From Miscanthus floridulus (taxonomy: Eukaryota; Streptophyta; Magnoliopsida; Poales; Poaceae): 64,000 nt of DNA. The DNA lies in assembly GCF_019320115.1 (NCBI RefSeq), contig NC_089581.1, positions 72,776,101-72,840,100 on the forward strand. The letters are read 5' to 3'. This document shows, in pieces, positions 11,326 to 20,843 of this stretch (the first letter of the stretch is position 1; each line of letters opens with the position of its first letter). Below the pieces are notes generated by a model. It had not been told where the DNA came from. It saw only the letters and a list, made by a program, of their open reading frames with translations, and searched no databases. The position numbers and the translations under genes were made by a program.

Positions 11326-13149
11326 TTGTCCATGCTTTGAAAATTTGGCGCATTACCTGCTTGGTAATACTTACCATATTTATACATATCATAAGAGTTT
11401 AAAGTATATCTTTACTCAATCGGAATTGAATATGCAGTAAAGAAGATGGTTAAAACTGATTAAAGATTATGACTTAGAGGTGCATTATCACCCTGGTAAG
11501 GCAAATGTGGTTGCAGATACACTCAGTCGTAAGAGTTATTGCAATTGCCTGGCAGTAAAAACAATGGATCTAACTATATGTCAAGAGATGGAAAAGTTGA
11601 ATATGGAAGTAATTCCATAAGGTAGTTTGACCAATGTAACTATTAAATCAACTATTCGAGACCAGATTATTGCTGCTCAAAAAGAAAACAAGGGTATAAC
11701 CCTGTTGAATCAACTATTCGAGACCAGATTATTGCCGCTCAAAAAGAAACCAAGGGTATAGCCCATATCAAAGAAAGAGTCAGGAAGGGAAAAGCAGCAT
11801 GCTTCGGGATAGATGATGTAGGTGTGCTATGGTTTAAGAATCACCTAGTGGTACCAAAGGTTCCTGAGTTGCGACAGTTAATTCTTGAAGAGGCACATAC
11901 AACCAAGTTATCTATTCATCTGGGAAGTAATAAAATGTACCATGACTTGAAATAGAGATTTTGGTGGACCGAAATGAAGATAGAGATTACTCGGTATATA
12001 GCCAAGTGCGATACTTGTCAAAAGGTAAAAGCTATACATTTGAGGTCCGTTGGAGAGTTACAGCCATTGCCTATTCCAGCTTGAAAGTGGGAGGATATTA
12101 GTATGGACTTTATCGTTGGTCTACCCAAGACATCAAAAGGTTTTGACTCAATATGGGTTATTGTAGATTGACTAACTAAGTCAGCACATTTTCTTCTAGT
12201 CAAGAGTATATATCCCACTATCCAATATGCCAAGATGTATTTAGCATGAATCGTGAGTTTGCATGGGGTACCAAAGACTATTGTGTTAGATAGAGGTACA
12301 CAGTTTGTCTCCAACTTTTGGAAATAATTGCATGCTTCATTGGGTACCAAACTTCTGTATAGTACCGCTTATCATCCATAGACTGATGGACAGACTAAAA
12401 GAGTGAATCAAGTACTTGAAGATATGTTAAGGTGTTGTGTCCTTAACTATTCCAATAAGTGGGATGAATGTTTGCCTTTGGCTGAGTTCTCATACAACAA
12501 TAGTTATCAAGAGAGCATTAGAATGGCTCCATTTGAAGCACTTTATGGTCGTAGATGCAGAACAACACTAAATTGGTCTGAAGCCGAGGAAAGATGGTTC
12601 TTTGGAGTTAACTTGGTGAAAGAAATAGAAGAGAAGGTTAGGCAGATACAAAGTAATTTGAAGGTAGCTCAGTCTTGACAAAAGAGTTATATAGATGAAC
12701 GATGTAGACCTTTGGTGTTTAACAAAGGAGATTTTGTATATCTGAAGGTGTCACCAATGAAGGGAGTTACCCGTTTCAATGTTAAAGGCAAGTTGGCACC
12801 ACATTATATTAGACCATTTCAAATATTAGAAAGGTATGGAAAGGTGGCATATCACTTGAAGTTATCAGAACATCTCTCAGCTATACACGATGTGTTCCAT
12901 GTTTCTTAATTAAAGAAATGTCTTTGAGTGCCTGATCAGAATGTTGAGGTTGAAGGAGTTGAACTTGAACCTGATTTGACCTATTCCAAATATCCTATCC
13001 GAGTTCTGGATTAGAAAGACTATGTCACTTGAAGGAGGACAATCAAATTCTAGAAGATACAATGGAATCAACATTTCGAAGAAGAAGCTACTTGGGAATC
13101 CAAAGATTACTTGCTAGAAAAGTTTCTGAAGTTTCTTGCGTCAATATAG
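11326..13149 (+). pseudogene. pol: Element B pol remnant: RNase H end, integrase, chromodomain
   Basis: Translation recovers, in order, ALKIW (joined to A's insertion point), [18 protein letters not shown], the integrase finger (HLGSNKMYH ... KCDTCQ), MDFIVGLP, VLDRGTQF, the QT-x-RVNQ region and the chromodomain WNQHFEEEATWES. More than ten nonsense codons interrupt it; nearly all match CAA/CAG to TAA/TAG, CGA to TGA or TGG to TGA. The integrase catalytic Glu is now Lys (QTKRVNQ near 12398). Part of the linker is duplicated near 11640-11760 (ATCAACTATTCGAGACCAG occurs twice). It is non-functional. Confidence 0.92.
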
Positions 13150-13299
13150 AATAATGTTAGTTGGGCTCGGTTGTTACAAACCATGTTTTGTAAAAGGACC
13201 TGAGTTGTTCTATGGTTAAGTTTGGAATGTTTTTGCTTGACACATTTCCTTTTCCATTACTTACCATCGGACTTTAAATCTTGGGACGAGATTTCTTTT

Positions 13300-13311
13300 A
13301 GGGGGAAGGAT
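13300..13311 (+). other. Element B polypurine tract
   Basis: AGGGGGAAGGAT lies immediately before the TGTAACACC of the 3' LTR, after the family motif CTTGGGACGAGATTTCTTTT. Confidence 0.82.
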
Positions 13312-16300
13312 TGTAACACCTCTGGTGTTTAAACCCTAAAACATGCTATGTCATCATATGCATTGCACATCATTCATGAGTTAGTGAAAACTTTGATATG
13401 CATCCACTAAAACAAGTTTGTTTTTATGATGATATGTGTTGACTTGTATGGTTTGAATCAAGTTAAAAATCTTTGTATTGATTTGGAATTTCCGAAAACC
13501 CTAATTTTCTGTATTTAAATTCTACCCTAAAAACCTAATTCAAAATCTAAGCATATTTTAGGGTTGAGCCTAAAAGCAAAAGTGTAGAGCTTGCCAAGTT
13601 GTACAAAGTTTGTTTTTGGAGTTTTCTAAGTTATTATATAAATTTTGAAGTAATTTGAAAAGGCGATATGTTCTTAAAGTGACCCTTTTTGATTTTAAAA
13701 CTTGCATTTCAAAATGTAGACATAATTTGGGTATGGTTATTAAAGCAAAGTTGTAGAACTTTGAATTTGGAACAACTTTTATTTTTGGAGATTTTTGAGT
13801 TACCATATAAATTTGGGAGTAATTTGGGAAATTAGGCGAGTGGCAATTCTATAAATATTATGAATAGTGTCTTCGGGCGACACCTCACCGTCGATGACCT
13901 TCCGACGGCTTCCAGTTGCGCCTGTGGCCACCTCCGGCTTTGCATTGGCTTGAGAAGGCTGTTGCATGGCCTCTCCTTGCTTCCTGGCCGCTCTATAAAG
14001 CTCGCGCCGTCGCCGTTCTTCTCTTTTCTTCTCCCCTATTTTTTCCGACGACACCGTCGTTGCTCCATCGAGCTCGCACCGTCGCCGTAGTGCCTTTCTA
14101 GTCTCGGCAAAGCATGTCCTAGCTTCACCCACTCCTTGCGAACCTAGCTAGCCCATCCTTGAAGCCTAACTCAGTTAGGAAACACCGAGCGTTGCCCTTC
14201 TTCCTCGCGGCGGGCAGCATCACCGACGAGCCCGCTTCTCCGTGGCCAGCAAGCTTCGATAGCTTTCTCGATCTCTCAAGCTTGATTTCATCTTCACCAT
14301 GTTGCCCTGGTGCTCTATGGTCCTTTAATTGCTCCGTTCCTCCACTATAGACGCCGGAACACCGCCGTCGACGTCAGCTTCGCCGCCGTGTCTGCTGTGG
14401 TCGATGACACGCTTCTCCGTTGCTCCTCTGGTCCTGATTTCTACTCGAGTGTGTTTGGGGTGAGCTCCTGATTCTTCCTGGGCCTTTTGCTTAACTGCTA
14501 CCGGTCTCCTTTTGCCGGTGTGCCATAGCTGCGCCATCGTGGCCGCCGTGGTCGGCGTCGTGCTTGGTCTAGGCTGTATTTGGTCTAGCTTGTGCCACCA
14601 ACCGAACCGTCGTGTGATGGGGAATGTGGCAGTACCTTCGCCGTGTCCAGAGACCTCGCCATCAGCGAGAAATCGCCGGTCAGAGGGCTCACCGCCGTGG
14701 TCAGCGAAGACTGACGGGTGGGGTCACCCTGTCGGTGACTGTGTATTTGAAAAATGAATTTTTCTATTTTGCAGAATTAAATGAATAGTACTATGATTTG
14801 TTATTTTTGTATAGAATTAATTAGAGCTCCAAAAATTATGAAATGTTTTGTGTGACCTCTATGAGATGTAAAATATTTAGGAAAAATATTAAATATTATT
14901 TTCAGTACATTTTGAATGGGATAAAAATTGCTCAAATTAATTAATAAATGAGTTTCCATGATTTTTCTAGGCTTATATAATTATCCAAAAATTATGAAAA
15001 TTATTTTGCCATTTAGTTATCATATGATGAGTCTTCACAAAAATTTTGAGCTCAATTGGAAGAAGTTGAATTATTTCATAATTTTGAATTAAATATTTAA
15101 TTCATAAAAGCAAATCGTAAACCTTAATAACTTAGGTTTTGTTTGATTTTCGGATTGAGTGATGACCTTGGGTCATTAGTATCAAATAATTCTTAGTACT
15201 TAAAGTAATTGTTTGAATTTATGAAATTGTTTAGTTAGTTGTTGGTTTGCAACTGTACCGCGAAGGTAAGTTGTATTCAAGTTTTTAACTTTTGCATCCA
15301 TCGTCAAGCATCATGTTTTATATCTCGCATCATATTAAACATGGCATTGTTACTACGTGTAGTGAACGAAAGCAAGAACATGGTAGTCAATCAAGTTGTT
15401 GAGGAAGTTAATCCGTCTGTTGAGGTCGAATTTGATATCTGTGGAACATCTCCGGAACCTGATTATTCTGACAATCAAGTCAAGCCCCGGATGCATTTAA
15501 ACCTACCTTGTGTTTTACAAATTTATATCGCTTTTGCTTTTTAGTACTGCATTAAGTGATTAGGAGTTAAGTGAAAACCTAATTGGTGCATTACCAACCT
15601 TGTTTTTCAATATCAACCTTGTTACCCGTTTTAATCCGAGAATGTTTATTTATGCTTAGCCATGCTTAGAACGATAAAAGTCAGGTGATCACCGGTCACC
15701 TGCGAGATATAAATGGTTTCTTAGATACAACTGGTTAGTTATGTGATCATGAGATATGAGCATGTGGAGTAATAAATCTAGACTGAGCAGACTTGGTGTA
15801 TGGGAGCCACAAGACATGGAGGTCTTGTGAGCGGGTTCTTTCCGCCTGTGTTGATTAAGACACGTCCGTTGTTGAATTGCATGAGGTGAGACTTTGTAGT
15901 ATCGATCACATACTCCAGTAAGCCTTAACTTGGCTATTCTATTATGAGAATGGCTACTCACGCACTAGGAGTGGAGAGATAGCGGGAGTAGTGTGTACCC
16001 ACGTGGCTAAGGGCTAGATTGGTGGAGTACTGTATTCTCGGGTGGCGTGGACCCATTCTTGTTTTAGAGGATCTAAGGGTAGGTTGGTATATGTAGGTCG
16101 AGGACCTACATATGTCATGTGGTTGGGAATCCTCAGCTGGGTTTAATCGGTTTGAATCGTCGTTGCTCCTCGGTTATGGAGACTCAACTCACTGTTCATC
16201 ATCGTAGTTAACAACTAAAACTTGAGGAAGTTTTGAGAAAGAGTTTAATATGAGGTTTCATGATCTCAATATGGATCATGTCAGCTTTATATATGATTGA

Positions 16301-16909
16301 TATGGAGATACAAATGTTGCAAGAAAGAATCTTATTAGAAAGCTTTTACGCAAAAGAACCTTGTTTATTGCTAAAGCCATACCTTGAATCCCTAAGCCTG
16401 CATTCCTAAGTCTTATATGTTTTTATTCTGGTTAAGTCTTGTTGAGTACTTTTGTACTCAGGGTTCGTTGACCCTTGTTGCAGGTGAGCCTCATGCGCAG
16501 GTCTATCTTAGACCGTGTTGCATGACTGTTGTTCAAATCGATGATGATAAGTAACTATGTGACCCTTGGGCAGGGTACTTAAATTGCGTGTTTTGTTTCA
16601 TGTCACTAATGCCACTCCACTACTATGGTTTGTAATAATAATCGTACTTAGTTTGTGAAACAACTATTTTATAACTAAGTTATTGTAAGACTTCCGCTAT
16701 TTCACTCTGATGTATATTAATAAATAAACTGTTGTAATACTGCAATGACTCTGTAATGGGATCCTGCTCAGAAAATCATGGATGATTCAGGGTTCTCTAA
16801 GGACACGCGATAGTCTTCTTAAGTTACCAGGAACATATGCATAGTCATCAGAGGTCATTGGATAGTGACAGGTGCATGTGGGCCCTATAATTTAGGAGGT
16901 TCTACCACA
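13312..16909 (+). repeat. Element B 3' LTR (3,598 bp)
   Basis: It begins TGTAACACCTCTGGTGTT and ends GGAGGTTCTACCACA, in the same style as A, D and I. It contains a GC-rich stretch (about 13860-14740) with short overlapping ORFs that I do not consider genes. The double hairpin is at 16444-16487. The sequence near the 3' end (CATGGATGATTCAGG) matches the A LTR at 7996-8030 (minus), showing a common subfamily. Confidence 0.9.
16444..16487 (+). promoter_or_regulatory. Conserved LTR double hairpin with TTGCAGGTGA (element B)
   Basis: GAGTAC-TTTT-GTACTC is followed by AGGGT-TCGTTG-ACCCT and then TTGCAGGTGA, about 450 bp before the LTR end. Confidence 0.6.
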
Positions 16910-16985
16910 GCCTAGCACTCAATGACATAGGGTTTGTACTAGTTCAGGCAACGTGCTCTATGTCTAGTTCTAGTCAGTCGAAGAC

Positions 16986-16991
16986 TTTATT
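16986..16991 (-). terminator. Candidate polyadenylation signal in E LTR
   Basis: AATAAA on the minus strand, about 270 bp downstream of the candidate TATA box, is consistent with the R region end of an LTR. Confidence 0.45.
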
Positions 16992-17256
16992 CCTAAGCCT
17001 AGATGCTCAAAGTTTACTGTGGGGTTAAAAATGAGTGGGAATAAGATGGGGGTGTTAGAGGTCTAGTCGGACTCTAGACCGAAGGGCCAAGAGTGACAGG
17101 AGCTCCTACACGTGCTAAGTATTGGAACGTATGCTCTATGTAGCTTTAGAGTTCTAGAGTTGTGGAGTTGTTCGAGTGCTTAGAATGTCTAAAGCTTAGC
17201 AGAGAGAGAGAGAGAGTCAGAAAGACCATTATTCTTTTAGGAGAGAGCGTATCCCC

Positions 17257-17264
17257 GTTTATAG
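17257..17264 (-). promoter_or_regulatory. Candidate TATA box in E LTR
   Basis: CTATAAAC on the minus strand is followed by a CT/GA-rich simple stretch (17203-17216). Its order with the AATAAA at 16986 supports minus orientation for E. Confidence 0.5.
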
Positions 17265-17712
17265 ATGAAGGGGATGACCATACAAGTTTAGGAGAGAGAG
17301 AGTGTGTGTGTTTCCTAGTCTTGTTGCCCACACCATTGGGTACAAGATAGTTTGTCGACGCCCACAATACTGTTGACGCCCAGATGCATGTGGCAGGCTC
17401 CATAGTGTTCTTCTGGTATGGCAAATGTCGGTGCCTACCATATTGTAGGACAAATGTCAGTGCCCACAACACTATTCATGTTCTGACATGTCTGAAAAGT
17501 TGGAAAGCACCCTTCTGGCATGGCCTGATAGTACTATCCTATAGGTGTGTAGGGTACAGTCCTTGGTATTACGGTTGACTTGAGCGCCTTGCCTTATCTG
17601 CTCCGCCTATTTCTTGGATCCTCACCAAGCGGGCATCCCGGTCGGTCATTCCGAGTTGGCTTCGACCGCATTGGTTGGAGAAGGGCTATAAGCAGATGTT
17701 TGGTGTACTCCC

Positions 17713-18450
17713 TATGGCAGAACCACCTAATTTATTGCCTCCCAGGAGTGCTTGTCTCACATTAGACACTAAGCACCCAAAGGAGAACACTAAATTACTT
17801 GGTTCCATCTGGCACACCCTGTGGGAGAACTCAAAAATCCACATTTTTGCCATCAGGATCACAAATGAGAGAATAAAGCTTACATCATTCTTAACCATTA
17901 CTTACATCACTTTTAATACAACATCAGAGTTTAATATTTATTATTATAACAATGGAATGTAATCATATTATCAGAGTTATAAACAATTTAAGTTACAGCA
18001 GGATATAAACATGTTACTAGAATTAGAGCGGAAATAAATATCTATTCATGACATGATGAAGTATTGATATATAACTATGTCAATAGATTATGAAACTTTC
18101 ATTTATAAAACATTTGGTGAGAGTTATAAATAATAACTATGATCGCAGCGTAAAGGAATCCTCGTTGAGCCCACCAGGAGATATCCACACACAAGGGTTA
18201 GCTCTAGCATCCACCTATCACCTGCAATAGGGGGAATAAAACCCTAAGTACTCAATTGTACTCAGCAAGACTTACCTGACAAGAGAAAAGAAAAGACTCC
18301 AAGGATATGCAAGGCTATCTGGCTTGTGGGTTTATTACTTTTGTAGGAAGCATTACTAAGTGTGCATCCTTATATTCGATTTTTATTAATAGCCGCATTG
18401 GTTCATTAACTAACCTTTCTATGTAAGCATCTATACTACTCTCAAGCAGG
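17713..18450 (-). repeat. Element D 3' LTR, alignable part
   Basis: It aligns base for base with 49583-50325, including TATGGCAGAACC and the hairpin at 18246-18263. Similarity by eye stops near 18450, inside CTCTCAAGYAGG. Confidence 0.85.
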
Positions 18451-19304
18451 GATTTAGGAAGAACCAATAGAGGGGAAACGCGATTACCTTTCGTAGGTAA
18501 GGGATTACACGAAAGATTACACGACTTCATATGCTACACCACACAGGGATTTAGGGATACATGGTTATGAGCAACCTAATACACAACCGAGACTTAATCC
18601 AGATGTTGAGATAGACGAGGGCAATGGAGAAACAATAAGATAATGATTATCCAAAACATGGTATAGCACCAACAGATCTAGAAACATGACTCCTAGAACT
18701 CAAACATTGTGAACCCTAAGACCAAACTAACCAAGGGAACTTGAACTTCATCGAAAACCAAATCCTTTCTTCTTCTCAGATTACACCATCACCTCAGGCC
18801 GACGAGCCAAGCTCCACAATAATGACTAGATCTCATAGCTCTACTTCAAATGCAAGGAGAATGGGATGAAGAAGAAGAGCAAGGACCAAGGGTATCTTAT
18901 AGCGGCGAACGAAGGTGGGGCACAACACACCAAAAGTGGAGGCGACATGGATAGGGTACATAGATGGGTCATAAGGTCAAACATGGTGTGCTTCTTGCGC
19001 GAGCGGCTAAGGGGAAATAAAGGAGAAGTGAGAAGAGGGGAAGGTCTGCTCGATGAGGCAAGCATGCGGGCGGCCATGTCTCCAAAAGAAGAAAGAAAGG
19101 AGAGGGAAGGGGGGTCCAGTACGAGGGATGAGGCATGAGAGTCAAGAGCCGACCAGATGCTGGGAAAAAAAAGAAACGCACAGTGCACAAGTACGGTGAG
19201 TGTGGCACGATGCCATGGCCACATGAGAATGGGGGGCTGAGGACCTGATACAGATAGCGTCCACAGGGCATGCAGCGAAACAACCCAACAGATGTAGTGC
19301 GGTC
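18451..19304. other. Unassigned sequence between D 3' LTR fragment and element C
   Basis: This stretch should continue the D LTR but does not visibly match 50326-53865. It has an A-rich part and then a purine-rich part (18841-19140). Overlapping short ORFs on both strands lack domains. It may be a divergent LTR segment, a recombinant LTR or remnant internal sequence. No GGTGTTACA terminus is found in it. Confidence 0.4.
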
Positions 19305-19740
19305 TGAAATCATCTAGGCCCCTAGTTGGGTTTCGGTGATTAATGACAATACGTGATTATGATGACTAACATGTGTTTTGCAAAGGCAATTAAGTTAGGT
19401 CATGGTAATGGAGATCGATTGGGCTATCATGGTGGTCATGCCCCTCGATGGAAATCATTTTGGTTTTCAAAGGATGGATGACAAGGTTAAGGATGGACTA
19501 GTTCTAAGTGTCATTTGGTGTTGAAGAGACACTTAGAGTAGTATAGGATTTTGTTTTTCCTTTGGCCATACTATTAAGGGGGGTATGGATGGGTAGCTTA
19601 ACCTAGATGAGTCTAGTGGGTTAGGTGTGGTGCACACTTGCTAAACTAGCACTAGGTAGCTCCTAAAAAGCCCTTAGATCAATTGGAGCAAACTTCATTC
19701 ATGTACGTTCAAAAGTTGGAAGTGAACGGAGGGTCAAATA

Positions 19741-20035
19741 CTGACCGAACACTGGCTTCGGTGTGACCGGATGCTGGTGTAGAGTCCGGTCAGTTCATTT
19801 GATCAAGGTGAAGTCGTCTGGAAGTGACCGGACACTGAGAGGTGAAGTGACCGGACGCTGAGGGCCAGCGTCCGGTCGACTCCAGTAAGGTTCCAGAGAG
19901 GGAAAATCACAACCGGACATGACCGGTCAGTGCTGACCGGACGCTGGCCAGCGTTTGGTCACACTTTAAACACTGGAGTTCAGGGTGAATTGACCAGTGT
20001 GTCTGATCAACATGACCGGAGCATCCGGTCACTCC
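19741..20035. repeat. GACCGGACGCTGG motif cluster in C 5' LTR (U3)
   Basis: Several degenerate copies of GACCGGACGCTGG occur in both orientations, for example GACCGGACGCTGGCCAGCGTTTGGTC near 19935, which is almost a perfect palindrome. The cluster lies just upstream of the TATA box. Confidence 0.7.
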
Positions 20036-20071
20036 GCAAAGGCACATAACGGTTTGTTTTTTAGCCCATGT

Positions 20072-20079
20072 TATAAATA
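20072..20079 (+). promoter_or_regulatory. TATA box of C 5' LTR
   Basis: TATAAATA, preserved at 46337-46344 in the 3' LTR, lies about 40 bp downstream of the motif cluster. Confidence 0.65.
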
Positions 20080-20792
20080 CTTCCTCCATTCGTGTGTGGG
20101 GGCACTTTTGCTCATTTCATCAGCTGAGAAATGCCTTTGAGAGTGCCAAGAAGAGCAAGGTTCTAGTGAGGTGATTGAGATTTGAGAATTCCAAAGAGAG
20201 CCCTCATTAGTGAGAACAAGAGTAGCAAAGTGGGCATCCACCCTTCTCATTAGGCTTGTTGTGGTCAAGTGAGAGTTTGTGCTTGTTACTCTTGGTGATC
20301 GCCATCACCTAGATGGCTTGGTGGTGATTGGGAGCTTGGTGATCATCCGGTGGAGCTTGTGGATGACCCAACTCAAGTTGTGAGCGGTTGTGGGTGATTC
20401 ACCGCAATGGTGTGTCAAAGAATCAACCCATAGAGAGCACTTGATCCTTGTGCGGATCAAAGGGGAGCTACACCCTTACGCGGGTGCTCCAATGAGGACT
20501 AGTGGGGAGTGGTGACTCTCCGATACCTCGGCAAAACATCACCACGTTCCTCCTTCTCTATTTACTTTTAGCATTTACTTTGAGCAATTCAATACTTGTC
20601 TTTACATTCATAGAATTGCCATGCTAGAGTAGGATTAGAACTTAGGTTGCAAGACTTTTTGTGCGATAGAACATTACAAACACTTTCTAGGCACAAGGGG
20701 TTAATTGGGCTAACTATATGATTTAATTATAGCAAAGAAATTTAGAATTAGCCCAATTCACCCCCCCTCTTGGGCATCTTGATCCTTTCAAT

Positions 20793-20804
20793 TGGTATCG
20801 AAGC
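20793..20804 (+). other. Element C primer-binding site
   Basis: TGGTATCGAAGC lies two bases after the LTR end (CCTTTCA-AT). It is a near match to the iMet PBS TGGTATCAGAGC with CA/CG-type changes. Confidence 0.75.
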
Positions 20805-20843
20805 CTCGTGCTCACATATTTAGGCTTAACCGCCTAGAGAAAG

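Larger units (their letters stand above)
11326..16909 (+). mobile_element. Element B: decayed chromovirus, 3' half only
   Basis: Plus-strand relative of A. Its 5' part lies beyond A, outside the window. It has RNase H/integrase/chromodomain remnants, a PPT and a complete 3' LTR. It was inserted into the E LTR: E sequence resumes at 16910, and GCCTA (16910-16914) would be one TSD copy. Confidence 0.88.
16910..17712 (-). repeat. Element E LTR, inner part (Tat/RIRE2-like, split by B and D)
   Basis: This continues, on the minus strand, from 53866-54074 once D is removed: the joint restores a single CTCCT. The minus strand shows a TATA box, a GA/CT-rich stretch, an AATAAA signal and then the B insertion. 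The style resembles Tat-lineage LTRs of grasses. Short ORFs here (17146-17765) are not gene-like. Confidence 0.7.
19305..20790 (+). repeat. Element C 5' LTR (1,486 bp)
   Basis: It begins TGAAATCATCTAGG and ends CTTGATCCTTTCA. TATAAATA is at 20072-20079. A cluster of GACCGGACGCTG and reverse-complement CAGCGTCCGGTC motifs spans 19741-20035. Confidence 0.93.

Noticed and set aside
13860..14757. ORFs in the GC-rich block of the B LTR that could suggest a captured exon
   Set aside because: Same position and composition as GC-rich leader blocks in the A, D and I LTRs; no conserved product.
17713..19304. Element D left part as an independent solo LTR
   Set aside because: Flanking CTCCC/CTCCT and restoration of the continuous E LTR across 17712/53866 fit a single element with two LTR ends.
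18841..19313. Possible host gene with Arg/Lys-rich ORF
   Set aside because: Purine-rich strand bias generates the ORFs; the segment lies between a D LTR fragment and C and has no splice or domain evidence.
19741..20035. GACCGG motif cluster read as a prokaryote-like repeat array
   Set aside because: Spacing is irregular, copies are in both orientations, and they lie in U3 regions of plant Copia LTRs.
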